From the NCBI GenBank assembly GCA_963934295.1, contig CAWVXY010000014.1, forward strand, positions 1-64,000: DNA of 64,000 nt, read 5' to 3'. Origin of the DNA: Seribacter sp963934295. Lineage in GTDB: Bacteria > Verrucomicrobiota > Verrucomicrobiia > Opitutales > Seribacteraceae. Position numbers and translations under genes: made by a program. Shown one piece after another: positions 40,896 to 49,457 of this stretch. The notes under the pieces were generated by a model. It had not been told where the DNA came from and made no database searches. It saw nothing but the letters and a program-made list of their open reading frames with translations. Position 1 is the stretch's first letter, and every line of letters begins with the position of its first letter.

Positions 40896-42046
40896 TAGTT
40901 GGCTTCCTCCCTGGGTTGAATGAGAACCGAAAATTCATCGGATTCCCCAGCAGTGAGTACAAGTGTACCGTCAGGAGAAAGATTACCCCGGTCACTTGAG
41001 ATGGTAGCTTGTGAGGTTGGGGTTACATGCAGGGTAGTTTCGACAGTTGGAGAAATCGTGAAAGTTCTTTGTATGCCAGATTTGTTGGCATTGGTACGGA
41101 TCAGTTCGGTAATTACATACTTGCCGAGGGAGTATCTGAATTTTGGAAATCCGTTCACCAACCGGTAACCGAGATAGGTAGGAACCTCTCGGGTTCCCTT
41201 AAGAGTAATGGGGAAGTCAGTAGCCTCTGAGGTGTCGTAAATGGGCTTTTGGTTATTGGTCTTGGATAGTTCATCGAAAGTTTCATCGTTTAGTTGAGTG
41301 GTGCGGGCACGATAGTAGGGCACACCGTTGAACTGAGCCACAGGCTTACCGTTGCTCGACCAATGGTTTTGATTGGCCCGGATAAAGCCCCCCGTAGTCC
41401 AAACATAACGGAGACGGCATTCACCGGCGTCCCAGCAAAAGTAATGGTTTCCGGGGAGGGCGACTGCAAAGGCGGCGGGAGATGCACCCGGCATAAAGGT
41501 ACGATAGATGATGGGTTCAGTGATTTGGGAAACCATATCGTCAAAAGTGGGGGTAAAAGTACCATTTTTACGGTTGTATTTCTTATCAAAAGGGAAGCGT
41601 TTGAGCAGGGTTTCCGGAGTAAACACATCCTGGGGTAATTCTTTGCGAGCCTGGGCGACCTGTTCCTTGTCGATTATAGCTTCCTTGTTTCCCCATGCAT
41701 TATTGACATAGCTCAGGATGTAGGCGAGTTTCTGATCATCAAAGAGTAATTGAGGGGGCATAGCGGAATAGAAGTGCTTACCGTTTACCTTTATGGGACC
41801 TGCCAGACCGCGAAGCGAGATTGCAATGGAGCGGGCAGAACCGCCCTTGAGCCAATCACTATCAGCAAGGGGAGGGATCGTGCCTTTCTGCCCTTTACCA
41901 TCGGGCATATGACAGGCAACGCAGGAACCGGCACCATTGTACAATTCTTTGCCTTTGCGAAGGATTTCATCTTTGGATAACCCAAACAGATGTCCTGAGA
42001 TTATCAAAAAGAGGGCAGGTATAAATGGTTTACTCCTAAAGGTCAT
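40895..42046 (-). CDS. Secreted cytochrome c domain protein with C-terminal PVC-specific domain
   Basis: The ATG at 42046 (383 residues) is preferred because it opens with a signal (FIPALFLIISGHLFG); the longer frame adds 21 residues without sense. The cytochrome domain has CVACHMPDGKGQ (Cys42, Cys45, His46), LAGPIKVNGKHFYSAMPP and LAYILSYVNNAWGN, very close to the C-terminal domain of the 32929-35055 protein. The remaining 230 residues (PGNHYFCWDAGECRLRYVW and on) form a beta-rich domain I know only from PVC cytochrome proteins and cannot name. It is probably the electron acceptor of the propeller protein encoded immediately downstream. Confidence 0.87.
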   Translation of the reverse strand: MTFRSKPFIPALFLIISGHLFGLSKDEILRKGKELYNGAGSCVACHMPDGKGQKGTIPPLADSDWLKGGSARSIAISLRGLAGPIKVNGKHFYSAMPPQLLFDDQKLAYILSYVNNAWGNKEAIIDKEQVAQARKELPQDVFTPETLLKRFPFDKKYNRKNGTFTPTFDDMVSQITEPIIYRTFMPGASPAAFAVALPGNHYFCWDAGECRLRYVWTTGGFIRANQNHWSSNGKPVAQFNGVPYYRARTTQLNDETFDELSKTNNQKPIYDTSEATDFPITLKGTREVPTYLGYRLVNGFPKFRYSLGKYVITELIRTNANKSGIQRTFTISPTVETTLHVTPTSQATISSDRGNLSPDGTLVLTAGESDEFSVLIQPREEAN

Positions 42047-42152
42047 AATTAAATATTTGAACAATGAAAAGAGATTTGCTGTACATGTGTAAACCAAGTG
42101 GTTCAACAAAAAAATGGGGTATTTTGAATATTCGGTTTGATTACGATTGGGC

Positions 42153-43091
42153 TTATTTTACTTGATCGCGATCGAGGTTTTCCTGAATCCATCGGGCCAA
42201 GGTGCCGCTTCCCATTCCATACCCACCGGGTAGAGGGCGAAGATCCCGGGTTTGTCTTTTGGGTGGATCGCCCCAGTGCTTGGGGAAAGGTTTTCTTTTA
42301 TTTGGTTTTAGCTGGGGGTGATTCGGTTGTTTGGGTGGTGTCTTTTGTTTCTTTCCATATACCATTTCATACACCTCTTGGGCAGTACGCTTTTGTCCGG
42401 TTGATTCATTAAACCATGGGCTTCCTCCTATGAACATTATACCTTCCGGTAACTTCTTTCCCTCTGCCATCCACTGTTCAAATGAGGGGGAAGAATCTTT
42501 GGGTTTTGGACCCTTTTGATTGCCGAGGGTAATTGATGTAATATTGACGCCCGTGACCGGCGCATCATCAGCAATACGCGTATCCTGAACAAAGCAGTTT
42601 ATTAAGAGACCCTGTTCATTTAACTGAAGAACTCCTTTGTGAAAGGGCGGAATGGGCTTGGCTAATAGTTCCTTTGCCTCTGTGTAAAGTTGATCGAGGG
42701 TTTTGGCAGGATGGGCTTGTTTGTTTGAAGAGGATCCGATGAAATCTCCTCTTTCAGTCCATCTATTTTTGTCAACCGGTCTACCATCTGGGTGGGGTGC
42801 ACCGATTGATTCAAATTTACGTTCAGTCACCCGATTTTTACTTACAATGATAGTTGTCGTATGACCAAACCCCGTCCAACTAGTCCATTTTTTGGTGTAT
42901 GAGTAATTTCCCTGGTGATTATCTTTTAAGTCCAGCCATCGTTTAAAACTTTTTTCGAACTGCTTTTTTTCTTCGGCCCATGCTTCCTGCTTTTTTTGTC
43001 CGTTTGTAGGCACTTGGGCATAAGCTTGGGAAGAGATAAAAAATAAGAGAATGGGAATAAAATAAGAGAAGGAGCAGATGGCAATTTTCAT
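42153..43091 (-). CDS. Secreted protein of unknown function
   Basis: The 312-residue protein has a signal peptide (FIPILLFFISSQAYA-QVP). A first domain (about 45-200) contains WLDLKDNHQGNYSYTKKW, TTTIIVSKNRVTERKFES and TLDQLYTEAKELLAKP, ending in LLINCFVQDTRIADDAP. This order recalls DUF6174-type domains, though I am not certain. After a segment LPEGIMFIGGSPWFNESTGQ comes a Pro/Lys-rich linker (about 250-285) and a short tail GGYGMGSGTLARWIQEN. I do not recognise a function. It lies on the minus strand 107 bp upstream of the cytochrome gene and diverges from a sulfatase gene. Confidence 0.75.
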   Translation of the reverse strand: MKIAICSFSYFIPILLFFISSQAYAQVPTNGQKKQEAWAEEKKQFEKSFKRWLDLKDNHQGNYSYTKKWTSWTGFGHTTTIIVSKNRVTERKFESIGAPHPDGRPVDKNRWTERGDFIGSSSNKQAHPAKTLDQLYTEAKELLAKPIPPFHKGVLQLNEQGLLINCFVQDTRIADDAPVTGVNITSITLGNQKGPKPKDSSPSFEQWMAEGKKLPEGIMFIGGSPWFNESTGQKRTAQEVYEMVYGKKQKTPPKQPNHPQLKPNKRKPFPKHWGDPPKRQTRDLRPLPGGYGMGSGTLARWIQENLDRDQVK

Positions 43092-43200
43092 ATTCTTATA
43101 CTAGAGATTGTTGGAAGAGAGGAGCAAGTGGATAAGCGAATCCTTCCGTGAGTGCAATTAGACCTTGCGGTTAGGCAAGAAAAGCCAAGGGTCTTACAAA

Positions 43201-44595
43201 ATGAAAATATTTTTAGTCCTTTTTTGTCTTTCTTTGCCTCATTTATTTTGGGCTACCCAACCGCCTAATGTTCTTTTGATTCTGGCGGATGACTGTACCT
43301 ACAATGACTTACCTCTTTATGGAGGAGTCAATGCAAAGACTCCAAACCTGGACCGGTTGGCAGGAGAGGGACTCACTTTCAATCAGGCTTATGTTTCCTC
43401 TTCCATGTGTCAACCCTGCCGGGCCGAGTTGTATTCGGGACTATATCCGATGGGGAATGGATGTGCATGGAATCACTCGGGTTGTCGGTCGGAAATAACC
43501 GGGATGCCCCAGGCACTCGGGAAGTTGGGCTATCGGGTTGGACTGGCTGGGAAGACACACATTCGACCCGCAACTGTTTTTCCCTTCGAGAAAGTGGAGG
43601 GATTTGATCCGAACTGCGTGCGTAATCCGACTATTGAACACGACCTTGGTCCGGTCCGAAAGTTTATGGAACGGAAAAGAGATGAGCCCTTCTGTTTGGT
43701 GATCGCATTGACTGAACCGCATGTTCCCTGGGTGATGGGGGATGCATCACAATACCCGCCAAAGAAACTTAAACTTCCACCCAATATCGCGGACACACCC
43801 CGAACACGCGAAGACTTTTCAAAATATTTGGCTGAGATCACCTACATGGATGGACAGGTGGGGGAGATAATGGATACGCTTAAAAGCACGAGTCAGGATG
43901 ATGATACACTTGTACTTTTTAGTTCGGAACAGGGTTCGCAGTTTCCCGGGTGCAAATGGACGACTTGGAATACCGGACTGCACACCGCCCTGGTTGCCCG
44001 TTGGCCTGGAAAAGTCAAGGCGGGGGAGCGTACCAATGCATTGGTTCAGTATGCCGATATATTGCCCACATTGTTGGACTTGGCTGGGGGGGATCCCGCC
44101 GGATTTGACGGATCGAGTTTTGGCGGAGTGCTGAGGGGAAAAGAAAAAAAGCACCGAAAATATGTCTATGGTATGCACAACAACTTCCCGGAGGGCCCGC
44201 CTTATCCGACCCGTACGATTTCCGACGGCACCCATCGTTTCATTATGAACCTAACTCCTGATGAACTTTATATTGAAAAGCATCTGATGGGACTTAAAGG
44301 CAATGCGGTTTTGAATAACCCATATTGGGCGACCTGGATAAGGGATTCATGGGCAAAGCCCGAGATTTACCAACTGGTCAAGAGATACCAAAGTCGCCCG
44401 GAAATCAGTTTTTACAATACGGTGGAAGATCCCTATGAAATGAATGATTTAGCTCAAAATAAACATTACGATCCAAAGATTCAAGGAATGAGAAAGGAAT
44501 TAAAACGATGGATGGAAGCAGAGGGAGATCCGGGTGTTATGCTTGATACAAAAAAAGCCCATCAGGCAGCCAAGACCGGAAAACATCTTTTTTAA
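43201..44595 (+). CDS. Secreted sulfatase with CxPCR maturation motif
   Basis: From the ATG at 43201 (464 residues; an upstream ATG adds 12 residues before the leader) the protein has a signal peptide (FLVLFCLSLPHLFWA). The catalytic core starts PPNVLLILADDCTYND with the metal-binding DD pair, and the formylglycine site is CQPCRAELYSG with Cys70, matching C-x-P-x-R but with Cys at the fourth position. GKTHIRP, ALTEPHVPW and FSSEQGSQFPGCKWTTW follow. The last block replaces the usual DHG with EQG. It resembles N-sulfoglucosamine sulfohydrolase-type enzymes; substrate unknown. It begins the plus-strand sulfatase/esterase run. Confidence 0.92.
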   Translation: MKIFLVLFCLSLPHLFWATQPPNVLLILADDCTYNDLPLYGGVNAKTPNLDRLAGEGLTFNQAYVSSSMCQPCRAELYSGLYPMGNGCAWNHSGCRSEITGMPQALGKLGYRVGLAGKTHIRPATVFPFEKVEGFDPNCVRNPTIEHDLGPVRKFMERKRDEPFCLVIALTEPHVPWVMGDASQYPPKKLKLPPNIADTPRTREDFSKYLAEITYMDGQVGEIMDTLKSTSQDDDTLVLFSSEQGSQFPGCKWTTWNTGLHTALVARWPGKVKAGERTNALVQYADILPTLLDLAGGDPAGFDGSSFGGVLRGKEKKHRKYVYGMHNNFPEGPPYPTRTISDGTHRFIMNLTPDELYIEKHLMGLKGNAVLNNPYWATWIRDSWAKPEIYQLVKRYQSRPEISFYNTVEDPYEMNDLAQNKHYDPKIQGMRKELKRWMEAEGDPGVMLDTKKAHQAAKTGKHLF

Positions 44596-44657
44596 GAAAG
44601 ATTGAACGATGAATATTATTCATGCATCTAACGGAATTAAGATTGGCAAACTACAAT

Positions 44658-45380
44658 ATGAATAAAAATATACTGATTCCCCTTTCCGTGGTGGTGGGCC
44701 TTATTGGGGCTGCCTTCATTATTTCCAAGCCCTGGGTTACGATCCAGCATGCCGAACCAATCATGGTTAAGGGTTATGCAGAAAGCGAAGTATTCGCTGA
44801 TCAGGGGAGTTTAACGGTGCGCATTTCGGAAAAGGGTGATGATAATGGAGAAGCCTACGAAAAAGCGGGGGATTCACTAGAGCGTGTGCGGGCACTCGTC
44901 GATGAAGTTTTGGGAGATGATGTGGAAATGGTTGAGCTCTCCTCTTCTCTCAGTGAGACCAAAAAATTGAATGAAAAAGGAAACCGGACGAACGAGATCG
45001 AATATGTCACCGCAACCAGAAGTTTACGGGTTAACAGTGGAAAGGTTGAAGATTTGGATCGTCTATCCCGTAAGTTGTATGATTTGAACGGCGAAGGAAT
45101 TCGTCTTACTTTGAGCGGGCCCGACTTTTTTGTTTCAAATTTAGATGAAGTAAAAATTGATCTTATGAAGCGGGCCACAAAAAATGGGCGGGATCGAGCC
45201 GAGATTATGGCTAAGAGTTCAGGGGAAAAACTGGGTTCCCTGGTTTCAGCGAGGCAAGGAGTTATTCAAATAACCAAGCCTAATTCCACCCGTACATCAA
45301 GCTATGGGATCTATGATACGGAGACCATTGAAAAAGTGGTCAAACTTGTGGTTACGCTTGAGTTTAAAATTGGGGGATAA
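44658..45380 (+). CDS. SIMPL (DUF541) domain membrane-anchored protein
   Basis: The 240-residue protein (ATG 44658) has one N-terminal hydrophobic anchor (ILIPLSVVVGLIGAAFIIS) and a SIMPL domain: ITVKGYAESEV-like start (MVKGYAESEVFADQGSLTV), alternating helices SLERVRALVDEVLGDD and MKRATKNGRDRAEIMAKSSG, then KLGSLVSARQG and the final strand KVVKLVVTLEFKIG. SIMPL proteins are periplasmic, may form channels or complexes, and are linked to oxidative stress in E. coli (YggE); the mechanism is unknown. It sits between two sulfatases, perhaps by chance. A hairpin and T-rich tract follow its stop. Confidence 0.88.
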   Translation: MNKNILIPLSVVVGLIGAAFIISKPWVTIQHAEPIMVKGYAESEVFADQGSLTVRISEKGDDNGEAYEKAGDSLERVRALVDEVLGDDVEMVELSSSLSETKKLNEKGNRTNEIEYVTATRSLRVNSGKVEDLDRLSRKLYDLNGEGIRLTLSGPDFFVSNLDEVKIDLMKRATKNGRDRAEIMAKSSGEKLGSLVSARQGVIQITKPNSTRTSSYGIYDTETIEKVVKLVVTLEFKIGG

Positions 45381-45405
45381 AGATCCTTCTACCCCTTATT
45401 TTTTT
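45373..45405 (+). terminator. Candidate intrinsic terminator after the SIMPL gene
   Basis: GGGG at 45373-45376 pairs with CCCC at 45392-45395, with a further AAG/CTT pairing inside an interrupted stem, followed by TTATTTTTTT (45396-45405). The stem overlaps the stop codon. It is the best terminator-like structure I found in the window, though the stem has a three-base internal mismatch. Confidence 0.4.
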
Positions 45406-45488
45406 AAGGCAATGCAATCATTTGGTTGATCTTTTAAAAGTCTTCTCTTTGTTTGGAATGTCACCCTTTTATTTCCTTTTTACCTATC

Positions 45489-47018
45489 ATGACATTATCC
45501 CTGATTACTTTTAGATCAATATTCTGGTTGAGTCTATCTTTCCTAACCTGGCTGTCTTTAGCTGCTACTAATAAACCGATGAATCTACTTCTTATCACAG
45601 TGGATGATATGAGCTGTGATTCAGTGGGTGTATACGGGTGTGAATTGGAGGGTACTACCCCCACCATGGATCGACTGGCTTCTCAATCTCTCCGGTTCGA
45701 ACATGCCCATGTTACGGTGGGAAATTGTAACCCCTGCCGAAATGTAATGTTTTCCGGATTGATTTCACATAATAATAAAGTGGAGGGTTTTTATAAAGTG
45801 ACTGATCCGGGCTGGCCTCATATGGTGGATTTGCTTCAGGAAGCGGGTTACTATGCTGGGATTCATGGAAAGGTAACCCATTCCAGTCCTTATCAACCCT
45901 ATGGTTGGGATGACGATCTAACCATTTCACCCTCTGGACAAAAGGCTCACATTAAAGATGCCAAAGCATATGGGGAGTCTACTTCACGGGGAATTGAAAT
46001 AGCGAAAAAGTCCGGCAAACCTTTCTTTCTCTCCATAAATATTTCGGATCCACACAAACCTTTTTGGAGCCAGGTTCGGGGTGGGGGCGAGGATCCGTAT
46101 GTGCCCAGTCGGATATACACCGCTGAAGAAGTGCCCGTGCCCGGGTTTTTATTTGAGGATCCCGAAGTTCGCGAAGAACTGGCTCTTTACTACAGCAGTG
46201 TACGGCGGGCTGATGACTGCCTGAATGAAGTGCTGAAGGCGTTAAGAAAAAGTGGCCAGTGGGAGAACACAATGATCGTCTTTCTCTCCGATCACGGAAT
46301 GCCACTTCCTTTCGCCAAGACTCAGCTCTACCACCACAGCACAAGGACACCCCTAATGGTTCGTTTACCGGGCACTACCAAGGCAGGGAAGTTGGAGAGT
46401 CGACACATGGTTTCTGTCCTGGATCTTCTGCCCACTGTTCTGGATTCTCTCGGTGTTTCCAAACCCAAACGGCTCGATGGGCGTTCCTTCCTTCCGCTGT
46501 TACGGGGAGAAAAGCAGGAAAACCGGGATTATGTTATCAAGGAATACAATGAAAATGCCGGCCGTTCCCGTGATCCGATGCGTGGAATTCAAACCAAGAC
46601 TCATCTTTTTCTTTTTAATCCATGGTCTAACGGGGAGCGTGTATTTGCAACTGCCACAAATGGAACGGTAACCTGTAAACGAATGATCAAACTGGCTGAG
46701 GACGATGAGCGAATGAATGAAAGACTGGAGCTATATCGTTATCGTGTACCCCAGGAATTATATCATGTGAAAAGAGATCCAGACTGCCTGGAAAATTTAA
46801 TTCATCACCCCCATCATGAGAAAACAAAAAATAAATTGATGGAACTTTTGGAGGAATGGATGGTTCAAACGAAAGATCCTTTGCTGGAATGTTTTCAAAA
46901 CCGTGACGAACCTGAATTTGTGGAAGCGTATATCCAAAAACTGGAGGAGCAAGCCAATGCCCGCCGAATTAAACAGAAGCCTTCCAAAAAGCCCAAAAAA
47001 GAAAAGAAGAAATCCTGA
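45489..47018 (+). CDS. Secreted sulfatase with CxPCR motif (iduronate/heparan type)
   Basis: The 509-residue protein (ATG 45489) has a signal peptide (IFWLSLSFLTWLSLAA). The core begins MNLLLITVDDMSCDSVGVYG, and the formylglycine site is CNPCRNVMFSG with Cys80, the same C-x-P-C-R variant as the 43201 enzyme. GIHGKVTHSSPY, NISDPHKPFW and VFLSDHGMPLPFAKTQLYHH supply the metal and sulfate ligands. The C-terminus is Lys-rich (KPSKKPKKEKKKS). The DHGMPLPFAK arrangement resembles sulfatases acting on heparan-like uronate or glucosamine sulfates (inference). It is followed 24 bp later by a SASA esterase gene. Confidence 0.93.
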   Translation: MTLSLITFRSIFWLSLSFLTWLSLAATNKPMNLLLITVDDMSCDSVGVYGCELEGTTPTMDRLASQSLRFEHAHVTVGNCNPCRNVMFSGLISHNNKVEGFYKVTDPGWPHMVDLLQEAGYYAGIHGKVTHSSPYQPYGWDDDLTISPSGQKAHIKDAKAYGESTSRGIEIAKKSGKPFFLSINISDPHKPFWSQVRGGGEDPYVPSRIYTAEEVPVPGFLFEDPEVREELALYYSSVRRADDCLNEVLKALRKSGQWENTMIVFLSDHGMPLPFAKTQLYHHSTRTPLMVRLPGTTKAGKLESRHMVSVLDLLPTVLDSLGVSKPKRLDGRSFLPLLRGEKQENRDYVIKEYNENAGRSRDPMRGIQTKTHLFLFNPWSNGERVFATATNGTVTCKRMIKLAEDDERMNERLELYRYRVPQELYHVKRDPDCLENLIHHPHHEKTKNKLMELLEEWMVQTKDPLLECFQNRDEPEFVEAYIQKLEEQANARRIKQKPSKKPKKEKKKS

Positions 47019-47041
47019 ATTAAAATCCAACTCATTTTGTT

Positions 47042-47752
47042 ATGACTGCCCATGCCATCTTTATCCTTTTAGCCTTATCCGTTTCTTCAATCTGTCTGGG
47101 GGGCACCAATGCCAAGCATTTGTTTATCCTGTCCGGACAGTCGAATATGCAGGGGCATCGCCCGGATGAAGCGTTCACTCCGGCAGTGGAGAAGGCATTA
47201 GGGAAGTCAAAAGTAATCATTGTCCAGGATGCCTTGGGTGGACAACCTATCCACCGGTGGTGGAAAGAATGGAAGGATCCCGAGGGAAACCAGATGGAGC
47301 AAACAGGCGATCTGTATGACCGGTTGATGAGCAAAGTAAAACCAGCGATTAAGGGGCAAACTTTGGCCAGCGTAAACTTTGTGTGGATGCAAGGGGAGAG
47401 AGATGCAAAGATGGGATGGGGTGATCTTTACGAGGAGGCTCTTGTCGGTCTTCATGCCCAACTGGCCAAGGATTTGCAGAGAAACCCCCTTGAGATGGCT
47501 TTTGTGATCGGGCGCTTGAGTGACTTCGATATGAACAACAAGAAATATCCCCACTGGAAGAAGGTGAGGTTGGCTCAAATCAAGGTTGCCAACTCGAACC
47601 CGAAGTACTTCTGGATCGATACGGATGATTTGAATGACGGGCTTAACCGTAGAGGTAAGCAGATCACCAACGATTTACACTACTCAGCTGAGGGCTACAA
47701 GACATTGGGTAAACGTTTTGCCCAAGCTTGTCTCATCGCAATCGGGAAGTAA
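47042..47752 (+). CDS. Short SASA-domain carbohydrate esterase, secreted
   Basis: The 236-residue protein has a signal peptide (MTAHAIFILLALSVSSICLG) and a minimal SGNH/SASA hydrolase: FILSGQSNMQGHRPDEAF with the nucleophile Ser near 37, VNFVWMQGERDAKMG, VIGRLSDFDMN, and the catalytic Asp-x-x-His region DLHYSAEGYKTLG near the C-terminus. It resembles the DUF303 acetylxylan-esterase-like family. Its stop is three bases before the ATG of a longer sialate-O-acetylesterase-like gene, so the two are co-transcribed and probably act on the same O-acetylated glycan. Confidence 0.9.
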   Translation: MTAHAIFILLALSVSSICLGGTNAKHLFILSGQSNMQGHRPDEAFTPAVEKALGKSKVIIVQDALGGQPIHRWWKEWKDPEGNQMEQTGDLYDRLMSKVKPAIKGQTLASVNFVWMQGERDAKMGWGDLYEEALVGLHAQLAKDLQRNPLEMAFVIGRLSDFDMNNKKYPHWKKVRLAQIKVANSNPKYFWIDTDDLNDGLNRRGKQITNDLHYSAEGYKTLGKRFAQACLIAIGK

Positions 47753-47755
47753 GCG

Positions 47756-49441
47756 ATGAAGTGTTTATTTGTTTTTCTTCTTCTTCCGATACTTTGCCTG
47801 GCCAAAGTTCGTTTGCCTGCCATTTTTTCTGATAATTCTGTATTTCAGCAACAGAGTGGAAATCCGATATGGGGCTGGGCAAAACCGGGTGAAGACATAA
47901 CTGTTTCCACCAGTTGGGGAGCCACGGATTCCACCACTGCGGATAAGAAGGGAAGGTGGATGGTGATTTCCTACACCTCCAAAGCGGGTACTGGTCATGA
48001 GGTGACGATCAAAGGGACCAATGAAATTGTCTTAAAAAATGTCGCGGTTGGGGAAGTCTGGTTATGTGCTGGTCAATCCAATATGGGCTGGTCTATGGGG
48101 AACTCTTTCGAAGCGGAGAAAGAAGCCAATGTGAATTTGCCTGATTTCAGAATTTTTAAATCTGCCCGTGAACATTGGCACGAACCGCTTGAGGAAAATC
48201 GTGACCGGTTGGCGGCTTGGAAAACATGCGATCCAAAATCAGCAGCGGAGACCTCGGCTGTATCTTATTACTTTGGCAAAAAATTGCATCAAAAACTGGG
48301 AGTGCCAGTTGGCATTATTCAACGGGCCTTTGCCGGGACACCGATTGAAGGATGGATGCCCTGGGATATCCAATCCGCAGATCCCCGTACAATTGCCCAT
48401 AAGAAATTGCTCGATGATGGATCTAATCGTCTGATTGCCCGTGGTCAGACTAAGCAGAAGGCATTAGCCCATTACCAAAAAGAATTAAAGGAATATAATG
48501 ACAAGATTGATCGGGGTGAGACGATGAAAAATGCGTTCAGGTCATTGTCTCCTCCGATTATTACCAAGCCCTCCAGCATGGGTCATCAATATCCCGGACA
48601 TATTTACAATGCAATGATTGCCCCAATCCGACCTTACGCCATTCGAGGAATGATCTGGTACCAGGGAGAAAGGAATGCCAAGAATGCACCACAGGCTGAA
48701 CACTATACGAATCAATTAAAGCAACTGATCGGGCATTACCGAAACACCTGGCATGGTGAATCTTGGGGGGCAGTGAGCGATGGGTTTCCTGTTTATTTTA
48801 CCCAGTTGCCGAGTTGGGGCTCTCCTCAGGAAAAACCGGTTGAGGGATCGGAATCCCCATGGGCAGTGAGTCGCGAGAGTATGAAAAAGGTGTCACAGGA
48901 AGTTTACAACACCGGTATGGCGGTCACTATAGATACTGGAGATGCGATTGAGCTGCATCCCAAAAACAAAAAGCCAATCGGGTTGCGCCATGCATATCTT
49001 GCCCTTGGGAAGACATATGGGTTTCCTATTGTACATGAAGGACCAATCCTTGATGAGTTTTCCAAGGCGGGCCAGAAGGTTGTTCTTCGATTTGAATCGA
49101 TTGGGTCAGGCCTGATGCCAGGAGGTAAAGGGAAAATTGATTCTTTTGCGATTGCGGGTGAGGATCGTGTTTGGCAGTGGGCGGATGCTAAAATTGACCA
49201 GGACTCCGTAATCCTGTCTTCCCCCAAAGTGAAAAAACCGGTGGCGGTCCGTTATGCCTGGGCGATGAATCTATCCGGTCGTAATCTTCTTTATAATCAA
49301 GAAGGGTTTCCCGCTTCTCCCTTTCGGACCGATGATTGGCCACTTTTTGACCCGAAGGCAGAAGTGGTCGAGGTAAATAAACCGAAAAAACCAAAGGGGT
49401 ATCAATCCAAAGATTGGAACCGTCCCGAAATAAAAGAATAA
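47756..49441 (+). CDS. Sialate O-acetylesterase-like secreted esterase
   Basis: The 561-residue protein has a signal peptide (CLFVFLLLPILCLA) and the same architecture as the enzyme at 37828: an N-terminal beta domain (PAIFSDNSVFQQQSGNPIWG), CAGQSNMGWSMGN with the nucleophile Ser, IQRAFAGTPIEGW, GMIWYQGERNAKNA, DTGDAIELHPKNK and the C-terminal beta domain ending near FPASPFRTDDWP. It is about 80 residues longer than the 37828 enzyme, with an insertion around 235-290. It removes O-acetyl groups from sugars in the periplasm. It forms a block with the short esterase upstream and a sulfatase starting 16 bp downstream. Confidence 0.92.
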   Translation: MKCLFVFLLLPILCLAKVRLPAIFSDNSVFQQQSGNPIWGWAKPGEDITVSTSWGATDSTTADKKGRWMVISYTSKAGTGHEVTIKGTNEIVLKNVAVGEVWLCAGQSNMGWSMGNSFEAEKEANVNLPDFRIFKSAREHWHEPLEENRDRLAAWKTCDPKSAAETSAVSYYFGKKLHQKLGVPVGIIQRAFAGTPIEGWMPWDIQSADPRTIAHKKLLDDGSNRLIARGQTKQKALAHYQKELKEYNDKIDRGETMKNAFRSLSPPIITKPSSMGHQYPGHIYNAMIAPIRPYAIRGMIWYQGERNAKNAPQAEHYTNQLKQLIGHYRNTWHGESWGAVSDGFPVYFTQLPSWGSPQEKPVEGSESPWAVSRESMKKVSQEVYNTGMAVTIDTGDAIELHPKNKKPIGLRHAYLALGKTYGFPIVHEGPILDEFSKAGQKVVLRFESIGSGLMPGGKGKIDSFAIAGEDRVWQWADAKIDQDSVILSSPKVKKPVAVRYAWAMNLSGRNLLYNQEGFPASPFRTDDWPLFDPKAEVVEVNKPKKPKGYQSKDWNRPEIKE

Positions 49442-49457
49442 ACTTATTCAATTTTAT

